A DNA stretch of 5,741 nucleotides from Burkholderiales bacterium (lineage in GTDB: Bacteria; Pseudomonadota; Gammaproteobacteria; Burkholderiales; UBA11063), in contig JAPJMP010000043.1 in the NCBI GenBank assembly GCA_026461645.1, forward strand, positions 1 to 5,741. Reading direction: 5' to 3'. Shown here in pieces: positions 1-5,197 of this stretch. The translations under genes were made by a program, and so were the position numbers. The notes below the pieces were generated by a model. The model was not told the DNA's origin. It saw only the letters and a program-made list of their open reading frames with translations, and made no database searches. Positions within the stretch are counted from its first letter, which is position 1. Every line of letters begins with the position of its first letter.

Positions 1-64
1 AACCAATATTTTTATAAATATGTTATTTAATTACCCACTCATTTTTTAAAAGAGCCATAATATA

Positions 65-508
65 TCAATGTATAGCATAAATAGCAATACTGGACAATTA
101 GAGTCATTATCACCAGCAACCATTGCTACAGAAAATACCCCACTAGGTATAACACTCAGTCCTGATGGTAACTATGCTTATGTGGCTAATTTTGGTGATA
201 GTACTATATCAATGTATAGTAGAAGTGAATCGGGTTTATTAAGTAAATTATCCCCAGAATCTATTGCTACAGGATCTCATCCAATAGGAATAACAATAAG
301 TCCCGACGGTAAATATGCTTATGTGACCAATTATGTTAGTAATAACGTATCAATGTATAGCAGGAATAGGACTAATGGACAATTGGCGCCATTATCACCA
401 GCAACCATTGCTACAGAAAATACCCCAACAGGTATAACAATAAGCCCTGATGGCAACTATACTTATGTGACCAATTTTAATAGTGATACAATATCAATTT
501 ATTTTATA
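65..508 (+). repeat. Tandem 141-144-nt propeller-blade repeats
   Basis: Blade units start at 65, 209 and 350, with a partial fourth at 494, each beginning TCAAT and spaced 144, 141 and 144 nt. Units one and three share an uninterrupted 38-nt identity (105-142 and 390-427, offset 285 nt), while the middle unit is clearly more diverged. This points to recent duplication or gene conversion between alternate blades rather than simple ancient repeat structure. The repeats are protein-coding and lack the spacer/repeat architecture of a CRISPR array. Confidence 0.85.
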
Positions 509-514
509 AAATGA
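68..514 (+). pseudogene. YVTN/lactonase-type beta-propeller protein fragment (three blades)
   Basis: The 148-residue frame is almost wholly three tandem blades of 47-48 residues. Each has an SMYS start, an LSP-x-(T/S)IAT segment, a P-x-GIT-(L/I)-SPDG-(N/K)-Y turn and a YV-(A/T)-N end. A partial fourth blade start (SIYFIK) precedes the stop. SPDGKYAYVTN is the hallmark of YVTN-repeat and lactonase-family (6-phosphogluconolactonase-like) propellers, which need about seven blades and usually exceed 300 residues, often with a signal peptide. Three blades cannot close a propeller and no signal peptide is seen. The ATG lies inside the blade motif: codons just before it read I-S, so the frame gives ISMYS as in later blades, with an in-frame TAA at 47-49. 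No good Shine-Dalgarno sequence precedes it. I infer the 3' remnant of a larger gene. A short, truly expressed repeat protein is possible. The substrate or function cannot be assigned. Confidence 0.7.
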
Positions 515-527
515 TCTATACCTCCAT

Positions 528-571
528 AATTCCTTAAAATATATTTTTCCATAGATATATTTTAAGGGATT
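528..571. repeat. Long AT-rich inverted repeat (possible terminator or element-related hairpin)
   Basis: The arms 532-544 and 555-567 are perfectly complementary over 13 bp (CCTTAAAATATAT and its reverse complement) around a 10-nt loop. The pairing extends outward to 528-544/555-571 with one G-U pair, giving a 17-bp stem. It lies 13 nt after the propeller stop codon and four T residues (570-573) overlap its 3' end, so it could end transcription of the upstream gene. The stem is nearly all A/T apart from its base and the T-run is short, so it is not a classical intrinsic terminator. The right arm lies inside the frame of the transposase remnant, so it may instead mark a junction of the decayed element. 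Confidence 0.6.
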
Positions 572-731
572 TTATGGAAACACTATTTTTGCTAATATTA
601 ATCAACAACAAATTCAACAAGTACAACATTTGCTAAATAATCGGCCAAGAAATGCTCTTAAATTTTTAACCCCAAATGAGGGTGTAAAGCAATATTTAGC
701 CAAATCTTATAAAAAAATTGTCACGGTTTAG
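555..731 (+). pseudogene. IS30-family transposase, C-terminal remnant
   Basis: The frame between stops at 552-554 and 729-731 encodes about 58 residues. From about 579 on it reads as the extreme C-terminus of an IS30-family DDE transposase. A Q-rich helix is followed by VQHLLNNRPRNALKFLTPNE (621-680), which corresponds to the usual LNxRPRKxLxFxTPxE(V) tail of these enzymes. The N-terminal HTH region and all of the DDE catalytic core are missing, because the frame is blocked by the stop at 552-554 just where the upstream part should be. After TPNE the family's usual VF is replaced by GVKQ and an unusual tail. The only ATG, at 574-576, is in another frame and no ribosome binding site is visible. 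This is a dead fragment of an insertion sequence. I could not identify terminal inverted repeats or a target duplication, so the limits of the former element are unknown. Confidence 0.75.
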
Positions 732-786
732 TTGACAGTGGGCGCAGGTAAAACGAAAAACTTAATTTAACGGCGATAAAATATAG

Positions 787-792
787 TATAAT
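787..792 (+). promoter_or_regulatory. -10 box of the probable rib operon promoter
   Basis: A perfect TATAAT lies 9 nt before the FMN aptamer, which would place the transcription start near 798-800, just ahead of the P1 stem. The matching -35 at 17-nt spacing (AATTTA, 764-769) is poor, so strength is uncertain. The consensus TTGACA at 732-737 is too far upstream to pair with this box. Confidence 0.6.
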
Positions 793-801
793 AACTCATT
801 A

Positions 802-936
802 TTTTTCGGGGCAGAGTGAAATTCTCTACCGACGGTAAAAGCCTTCGTGCTAAAGTCCGTGACCCAATGCGATGATATCAAATTGGTTGATCTAGTGAAA
901 TTCTAGAACCGACAGTTAAAGTCTGGATGGGAGAGA
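802..936 (+). promoter_or_regulatory. FMN riboswitch (RFN element) controlling the rib operon
   Basis: This is a complete RFN aptamer that binds flavin mononucleotide and represses riboflavin genes when FMN is plentiful. P1 pairs 802-807 with 931-936. P2 is GCAGAG-TGAAATT-CTCTAC (811-829), followed by the conserved ACCGACGGTAAA. AGTCCGTGACCC (854-865) is also conserved. P4 pairs CCAAT (864-868) with ATTGG (882-886), and P5 pairs TCTAG (891-895) with CTAGA (903-907). The signature ACCGACAGTTAAAGTCTGG and GATGGGAGAGA closes the element. All the strongly conserved blocks are present. The expression platform is unclear: between 937 and 1018 I find neither an intrinsic terminator nor a Shine-Dalgarno to sequester. 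The riboflavin genes directly downstream confirm its target. Confidence 0.97.
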
Positions 937-1018
937 GATATCATTTCAAATTCAATCTTTGTTATTGATGATCTTATACCATTGTATTTTTATTTAAATT
1001 TTATATAAAATTAAATCA
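937..1018 (+). promoter_or_regulatory. AU-rich leader between FMN aptamer and first rib gene
   Basis: This 82-nt stretch should contain the riboswitch expression platform. It holds only a weak hairpin (TCAAT 952-956 with ATTGA 964-968) and an all-A/T 16-bp palindrome (997-1012) directly before the start codon. There is no GC-rich hairpin followed by U-run and no purine-rich Shine-Dalgarno near the ATG at 1019. Control might act through AU-rich structure around the start codon, through Rho, or through an alternative fold using the GGGAGAGAGA of P1. The sequence does not decide between these. Confidence 0.4.
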
Positions 1019-1675
1019 ATGCAGTTACCAAATATTACACTTAAAGTTGGCATGAGCCTAGATGCAAAACTTGCCACTAGTTGTGGCGAGAGTAAGTGGA
1101 TTACTTCAGAATTAGCGCGCGCTGATGCGCGAGAACTACGTAAAAACCATGCCGGGATTTTGGTTGGTAGCGGGACAGTAATTGCTGATGATCCGGGATT
1201 GCTAGTTAATCAAGAAAGTAGCTATAATCCCATTCGCATAATTTTAGATACAAATTTGGTCACTCCGTTAACAGCAAAGGTAGTTACTGACAATAAAGTA
1301 CAAAGTATAATTTTTGTAAGTAATAATGTAAGTGCGGCCAAAATTGCATTATTTGCGCAGTTTGCCTTAGTAAAAATTATTCAAATTGATGCGCCACAAC
1401 TGGAATTAAGCAAAATTTTACCTAAATTATTCAAGCTGGGAATTACTTCCATTTTAGTTGAGGGTGGTCCACGAATATTAAGCAGTTTTATGCAACAGTG
1501 TTTATATAATCAATTAGTTATGTATGTAAATCCGCAATTAATTGGCGGTGGTGATCGCTATGGTTTAGCTAGTGGCTTAAATGTTTTGCATTTAGCTGAT
1601 AGTTTAAAATTAACGATAAAAGAATTGCAGCTAATTGGTGGTGATATAAAAATCATCGCTCTGGCGGCAAAATAA
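1019..1675 (+). CDS. Stand-alone 5-amino-6-(5-phosphoribosylamino)uracil reductase (RibD C-terminal domain only)
   Basis: The 218-residue cytosolic protein matches only the reductase half of bifunctional RibD, which uses NADPH to reduce the ribosylamino-uracil intermediate to the ribitylamino form. Family motifs are intact: ITLKVGMSLDAKLAT (residues 6-20), GESKWIT (23-29), the GSGTVIADDPGL turn (50-61), PIRIILD (71-77), VEGGP (147-151) and a QLIGGGDR-like segment near 173-180. Bifunctional RibD is about 360 residues, with a zinc-dependent deaminase (H/C-A-E and PCxxxGxxxxC motifs) in the first 145. None of that is present, and the start falls at the normal interdomain linker. An in-frame TAA at 995-997 rules out extension. 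No Shine-Dalgarno precedes the ATG. The first gene after the riboswitch, it ends 19 nt before ribE. The deaminase must come from another locus. Buchnera offers a precedent for separate ribD1 and ribD2 genes. The symbol is left blank because plain ribD would mislead. Confidence 0.92.
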   Translation: MQLPNITLKVGMSLDAKLATSCGESKWITSELARADARELRKNHAGILVGSGTVIADDPGLLVNQESSYNPIRIILDTNLVTPLTAKVVTDNKVQSIIFVSNNVSAAKIALFAQFALVKIIQIDAPQLELSKILPKLFKLGITSILVEGGPRILSSFMQQCLYNQLVMYVNPQLIGGGDRYGLASGLNVLHLADSLKLTIKELQLIGGDIKIIALAAK

Positions 1676-1694
1676 TTTTAACTATAAGGTTGAT

Positions 1695-2336
1695 ATGTTT
1701 ACTGGAATTATTGAAGAAATTGGTCAAGTAAAAACAATTATGCAAAAGAATCATGCGCTGCAGTTGACTATTGCGGCTAAGAGCATTATGGCGGATATGA
1801 AATTAGGTGGTTCAATTGCGGTTAATGGAGTGTGCTTAACGGTAACTGAATTTAATTCTACTAGTTTTAGTGTTGATGTTATGCCTGAAACATTTAAGGC
1901 AACTACAACCAAATTATTAACTAGTGGCAGTTGGGTTAATCTTGAACGCGCATTAGCAGTTGGCGGACGAGTTGGCGGCCATTTTGTTACCGGACATGTC
2001 GATGGTGTTGGTGAAATTATACAAATTACCCCCAATGAAAATGCAATTAGCTATCAAATTAAATTAACTTCAGCTCTGCTACAGCATTGTATTCTAAAGG
2101 GCTCTATTGCCGTTGATGGGATAAGTTTAACTATTTTTGCGGTTAGTGCTAAGGCAATTAGCATTTCGTTAATTCCGCATACTGTAAAAAATACTAGTTT
2201 AGCCACAAAGAAAATAGGTGATGTGGTTAATATTGAAAATGATCTGTTAAGTAAATATGTTTATAATTTAACGAAATCGAATTTAACGTCTCAAGGAATT
2301 AATTATGAATACTTGCAACAAAATGGATTTATTTAA
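1695..2336 (+). CDS. ribE: Riboflavin synthase, alpha chain
   Basis: This enzyme catalyses the last step, dismutating two 6,7-dimethyl-8-ribityllumazine molecules into riboflavin plus the pyrimidine that RibH recycles. The 213 residues have the family's usual length and two tandem lumazine-binding barrels. Barrel one runs from MFTGIIEEIG through GSIAVNGVCLTV (39-50) to VNLERAL (81-87). Barrel two runs from GGRVGGHFVTGHVDGVG (90-106) through GSIAVDGISLTI (136-147) to IPHT (160-163) and VNIENDLLSKYV (178-189). The invariant N-terminal MFTGI, Cys47 (aligned with E. coli Cys48), His101 and Asp183 with Lys187-Tyr188 are present. The start is clear: MFTG is the conserved N-terminus and TAAGG (1685-1689) lies 5 nt before the ATG. 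About 25 residues follow the second domain, and their codons include the ribBA start. The gene is called ribC in some genomes. I see no defect. Confidence 0.97.
   Translation: MFTGIIEEIGQVKTIMQKNHALQLTIAAKSIMADMKLGGSIAVNGVCLTVTEFNSTSFSVDVMPETFKATTTKLLTSGSWVNLERALAVGGRVGGHFVTGHVDGVGEIIQITPNENAISYQIKLTSALLQHCILKGSIAVDGISLTIFAVSAKAISISLIPHTVKNTSLATKKIGDVVNIENDLLSKYVYNLTKSNLTSQGINYEYLQQNGFI
2293..2297 (+). promoter_or_regulatory. Ribosome binding site of ribBA inside the ribE 3' end
   Basis: AAGGA lies 7 nt before the ATG at 2305 and inside the ribE reading frame. The next in-frame ATG at 2323 and the GTG at 2347 have no such site, so this motif supports the longer ribBA with a 32-nt overlap and probable translational coupling to ribE. 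Confidence 0.65.
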
Positions 2337-3582
2337 TCACAGTTGTGTGGAGAGTAACCATTCTAAACTAATAACTCCAGCTGTTGGTTTTAACACAATT
2401 GATGAAGCTATTGCAGATCTAAAAAAAGGCAAAGTAATTATTGTTTGCGATGATGAAAATCGCGAAAATGAAGGTGATTTTATTGCTTTGGCGGATAATA
2501 TAACTGCAGAAATAATCAATTTTATGATAACTCATGGCAAGGGATTATTGTGTATGCCTATAAATCAGGAAATTGCGCAGCGAATAAATTTGGATCTGAT
2601 GGTTGCCAATAATACCGATAATTTTAATACTGCATTTACAGTAAGTGTTGATCATATCTCTACTGGAACCGGTATTAGTGCTGAGAGTAGAGCTGTAACT
2701 ATTCAAAAAATTATAGATTCTAGTGTCCCTGCTGCTGAATTTCGTAAGCCTGGGCATATTTTTCCGTTAATCGCTAAAGAAAATGGAGTTTTAGAACGCA
2801 ATGGCCATACTGAAGCAGCGGTTGATTTGGCTAAACTATGTGGTGCAACCCCAGCCGGTGTAATTTGTGAAATTATAAACGTTGATGGTACTATGGCAAG
2901 AGTTCCTCAATTACAGCAAATGGCGCGGGACTTTAATTTAAAGATCATTACCATCAAAGATTTAACATATTATATTAAAAAAACCAAACATTTAATTAAG
3001 TTGGAAGCGGTAGCTAAATTACCTACCAATTATGGTGAATTTAATATTTATGCCTATTCTAATATACTTGACAATAAAGAGCACATTGCAATTATTAAAG
3101 GTGATCCACTGCAATTTACTGCAGATAAAATCCCCTTGGTGAGAATTCATTCTGAATGCCTAACTGGAGATGTGTTTGCTTCACGCCGCTGTGATTGTGG
3201 TGAACAATTAGATAAATCTTTTCAAATTATTGAGCAAGCAGGTTATGGAATGGTGATTTATTTACGTCAAGAAGGCCGTGGCATTGGCATAATTAATAAG
3301 ATTAAAGCTTATGAATTGCAGCAACAGGGCTTAGATACTGTGGATGCGAATAAAGAGTTAGGTTTGGCCGTTGATATGCGTGAATATGCAATTGCTGCTA
3401 AAATTTTACTTAGTTTAAATATTACTAAGATTAGATTAATAACCAATAATCCGCAAAAAATAGACGAATTGAACTTCTATGGAATTGAAGTTAGTGAAAG
3501 AATCAATGTAAAAACAGCAAAAGTTGCCGAAAATGAAAAATATTTGCAAACTAAAAAAGAACGTTTAGGTCATTTATTATAA
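2305..3582 (+). CDS. ribBA: Bifunctional 3,4-dihydroxy-2-butanone-4-phosphate synthase / GTP cyclohydrolase II
   Basis: This fused enzyme makes both riboflavin precursors: RibB converts ribulose 5-phosphate to dihydroxybutanone phosphate, and RibA opens GTP to the diaminopyrimidine. RibB spans about residues 25-225, with the acidic [11 protein letters not shown] (49-59), [10 protein letters not shown] (77-86), [12 protein letters not shown] (122-133), [10 protein letters not shown] (146-155), [12 protein letters not shown] (167-178) and the glutamate of PAGVICEI (183-190). RibA spans about 230-425. Its zinc ligands Cys285, Cys296 and Cys298 sit in [20 protein letters not shown], followed by [11 protein letters not shown] (319-329), GLDTVDAN (342-349), [12 protein letters not shown] (357-368) and LITNNPQK (378-385). 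Many proteobacterial RibBA homologues have a decayed RibA half, but here the visible GTP cyclohydrolase motifs look intact. About 24 residues precede the RibB fold, and their codons overlap ribE. A start at 2323 would shorten the protein by six residues. ribH follows after 14-20 nt. Confidence 0.96.
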   Translation: MNTCNKMDLFNHSCVESNHSKLITPAVGFNTIDEAIADLKKGKVIIVCDDENRENEGDFIALADNITAEIINFMITHGKGLLCMPINQEIAQRINLDLMVANNTDNFNTAFTVSVDHISTGTGISAESRAVTIQKIIDSSVPAAEFRKPGHIFPLIAKENGVLERNGHTEAAVDLAKLCGATPAGVICEIINVDGTMARVPQLQQMARDFNLKIITIKDLTYYIKKTKHLIKLEAVAKLPTNYGEFNIYAYSNILDNKEHIAIIKGDPLQFTADKIPLVRIHSECLTGDVFASRRCDCGEQLDKSFQIIEQAGYGMVIYLRQEGRGIGIINKIKAYELQQQGLDTVDANKELGLAVDMREYAIAAKILLSLNITKIRLITNNPQKIDELNFYGIEVSERINVKTAKVAENEKYLQTKKERLGHLL

Positions 3583-3590
3583 AACTGTTA

Positions 3591-3595
3591 AAGGA
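3591..3595 (+). promoter_or_regulatory. Ribosome binding site that selects the ribH start
   Basis: AAGGA ends one base before the ATG at 3597 but 7 nt before the ATG at 3603. Only the second has normal spacing, so translation most likely begins at 3603 in the ATG-AAA-ATG pair. Confidence 0.7.
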
Positions 3596-3602
3596 AATGA
3601 AA

Positions 3603-4067
3603 ATGAATTATGAAGGTAAATTGAATGCAACTGGGTTAAAATTTGGTATAGTAATTGCTAGATTTAACAGTTTTATTACCGATGAATTATTAGCCGGTGC
3701 GATGGATGCATTACTGCGACATGGTGCGGATGAAAAAAATATTAGTGTGGCGCGAGTTCCAGGAGCAATGGAGATTACTTTGGCGGCTAAAAAATTAGCC
3801 CAGACTAAAAAGTATGATGCCATAATTACTTTAGGTGCAGTTATTCGTGGCTCAACCTCACATTATGACTATGTGTGTAATGAAGTAGCTAAAGGTGTAG
3901 CTAAATTAGCTATTGATGAAGAAATTCCGGTATTATTTGGCGTGTTAACTGTTGAGAATATTGAGCAAGCGATTGAGCGATCAGGTACTAAAAGTGGTAA
4001 TAAAGGCTATGATGTTGCGGTATCAGCAATAGAAATGGCTAATTTAATGAAAGCTATGAGTAAATAG
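3603..4067 (+). CDS. ribH: 6,7-dimethyl-8-ribityllumazine synthase (beta chain)
   Basis: RibH condenses the ribitylamino-uracil with dihydroxybutanone phosphate to the lumazine that RibE uses. Family members form pentamers or 60-mer icosahedral shells. Numbered from the ATG at 3597, the motifs are [20 protein letters not shown] (16-35), [14 protein letters not shown] (54-67), [21 protein letters not shown] (80-100) with the catalytic His89, PVLFGVLT (111-118), the phosphate-binding Arg128 and [12 protein letters not shown] (136-147). The substrate-stacking Phe23 is present. The common family form FEIP is AMEIT here, a mild change. The start at 3603 gives 154 residues, and the upstream ATG at 3597 would add Met-Lys but sits too close to the ribosome binding site. 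It lies 20 nt after ribBA and its TAG is immediately followed by the fmt ATG. Confidence 0.96.
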   Translation: MNYEGKLNATGLKFGIVIARFNSFITDELLAGAMDALLRHGADEKNISVARVPGAMEITLAAKKLAQTKKYDAIITLGAVIRGSTSHYDYVCNEVAKGVAKLAIDEEIPVLFGVLTVENIEQAIERSGTKSGNKGYDVAVSAIEMANLMKAMSK

Positions 4068-5036
4068 ATGGCAACTGCTGCTAAACCCTTAAAAATCGTT
4101 TTTGCCGGTACTCCAGAAATTGCTCAGGTAGTTTTAGCGCAATTAGTTACAACCGAGCATAATATTGTCGCTGTGCTAACTAAACCTGATAGTCCACAAG
4201 GGCGTGGACAAAAATTAACGCCATCGCTAGTTAAGCAATTTGCGCAACAACAGCAGCTTACTGTATATCAACCGCAGTCATTGAAGCAAGATGCAACCAT
4301 AATTGAGATTTTAAAGCAATTACAACCTGATATTATGGTGGTTGTGGCTTATGGTTTAATTCTGCCGGCAAATGTTTTAAGTATTCCGCGACTAGGTTGC
4401 ATCAATATTCATGTGTCGTTGTTACCACGTTTTCGGGGTGCAGCGCCAATTAATCGAGCGATTTTAGCTGGTGATACCATTAGTGGCGTAACATTAATTC
4501 AAATGGATAGTGGCCTTGATACTGGTGATATTTTAATGCAGCAACAGGTGTTAATTACATCACATGATACAGCACAATCACTACATGATAAGTTAGCTTC
4601 TTTGGGAGCAAAGATGTTATTGGAATACTTGGCAAATTATGCAAAGATTCAACCACAACCACAAAGCCAAGATGGAGTATGTTATGCCCCTAAAATTGAT
4701 AAAAGTGAAGCATTAATTAATTGGCAAGAGGATGCAACTATTATTGAGCGTAAAATTCGTGGTTTTAATCCAGCTCCTGGGTGTTATTCATTTTTAGAAC
4801 AAAAGTTAATTAAATTTTGGCAAGCTGCTATTGGTCCTAAAACTAGTTGTGAGCAAGTAGGACAAATATTACAAGTTACGCGTGAACATTTGATTGTTTG
4901 TTGCGGTAATAGTAGTAGTTTAGTAGTACAACAATTACAAGAGTCTGGTAAACCAAAACAATTGGCAGCTAATTATATTTTAGGCCATAAAACTTTATGT
5001 GGTAAATGCTTTTCAAATACAGCAATTAGTAATTAG
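4068..5036 (+). CDS. fmt: Methionyl-tRNA formyltransferase
   Basis: Fmt transfers a formyl group from 10-formyl-tetrahydrofolate to initiator Met-tRNA in the cytosol. The 322 residues fit the family (about 310-320). The N-terminal Rossmann-like formyltransferase domain (about 7-190) has IVFAGTPEIA (10-19), TKPDSPQGRGQKL (38-50), VVVAYGLILP (91-100) and CINIHVSLLPRFRGAAPINR (111-130). MDSGLDTGDIL (146-156) follows, so the catalytic Asn113, His115 and Asp151 are in place. The C-terminal OB-fold-like tRNA-binding domain starts near 206, with CYAPKIDKSEALINW and IERKIRGFNPAPG. Val116 replaces the usual small residue (Gly, Ala or Pro) of HxSLLP. The ATG abuts the ribH TAG with no gap and no strong Shine-Dalgarno, suggesting translational coupling. 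fmt normally sits with def and rsmB, so its place in a riboflavin operon is unusual. No intrinsic terminator follows the stop. Confidence 0.96.
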   Translation: MATAAKPLKIVFAGTPEIAQVVLAQLVTTEHNIVAVLTKPDSPQGRGQKLTPSLVKQFAQQQQLTVYQPQSLKQDATIIEILKQLQPDIMVVVAYGLILPANVLSIPRLGCINIHVSLLPRFRGAAPINRAILAGDTISGVTLIQMDSGLDTGDILMQQQVLITSHDTAQSLHDKLASLGAKMLLEYLANYAKIQPQPQSQDGVCYAPKIDKSEALINWQEDATIIERKIRGFNPAPGCYSFLEQKLIKFWQAAIGPKTSCEQVGQILQVTREHLIVCCGNSSSLVVQQLQESGKPKQLAANYILGHKTLCGKCFSNTAISN

Positions 5037-5145
5037 GCGGTCAAACATAATTCTGATTTAGTTAATACTGTGAGCATGCTAGGAAATTTATTCAAACCAA
5101 GTGCCGTTTTATCTTACAAATTGAGTATTTAAATTCTGTGTAAAT

Positions 5146-5164
5146 TATGTTACAATGTAACATA
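5146..5164. promoter_or_regulatory. Perfect inverted repeat overlapping a promoter (possible operator)
   Basis: TATGTTAC and its exact reverse complement GTAACATA flank a 3-nt AAT spacer. The repeat covers the best -10 box of the downstream gene, a typical arrangement for a dimeric repressor. It could also be a small RNA hairpin or chance in AT-rich DNA. No regulator can be named. Confidence 0.45.
5148..5156 (+). promoter_or_regulatory. Extended -10 promoter for the secreted-protein gene
   Basis: TGT followed by TACAAT (5151-5156, five of six consensus bases) forms an extended -10 element and would start transcription near 5162-5164, 35 nt before the start codon. The nearest TTGA-type -35 (TTGAGT, 5121-5126) is 24 nt away, too far for normal pairing, so the extended element would carry recognition. 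Confidence 0.45.
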
Positions 5165-5184
5165 CATAAACAAAATAAGTTACT

Positions 5185-5191
5185 AGGAGGG
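5185..5191 (+). promoter_or_regulatory. Strong Shine-Dalgarno of the secreted-protein gene
   Basis: AGGAGGG lies 6 nt before the ATG at 5198. It is the strongest ribosome binding site in the window and fixes the start of an ORF that runs off the edge. Confidence 0.85.
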
Positions 5192-5197
5192 TAAATA

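Noticed and set aside
65..508. Repeats at the left end as a CRISPR array
   Set aside because: Units are 141-144 nt, in frame, and encode propeller blades; there are no short identical repeats with unique spacers.
732..737. Perfect TTGACA -35 box just after the transposase remnant
   Set aside because: No acceptable -10 lies 16-18 nt downstream (GAAAAA-like sequence there), and the TATAAT at 787 is far too distant.
968..997. Nine-codon ORF in the riboswitch leader (possible leader peptide)
   Set aside because: There is no ribosome binding site and no attenuator-like structure follows; such short frames are expected in AT-rich DNA.
997..1012. 16-bp perfect palindrome before the first rib gene as a terminator
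   Set aside because: It has no G or C pair and no loop, so a stable RNA hairpin is unlikely; kept only as a remark in the leader entry.
1751..2035. 94-codon minus-strand ORF within ribE
   Set aside because: It lies wholly inside a strongly conserved gene, has no ribosome binding site or recognisable motif, and is a shadow frame.
5073..5080. AGCATGCT palindrome after fmt as a terminator or operator
   Set aside because: It is only 8 bp without loop or T-run and is not linked to a promoter.
5037..5129. 31 sense codons in frame after the fmt stop
   Set aside because: Fmt is already full length, the stretch has no recognisable homology, and a run this short is plausible by chance.
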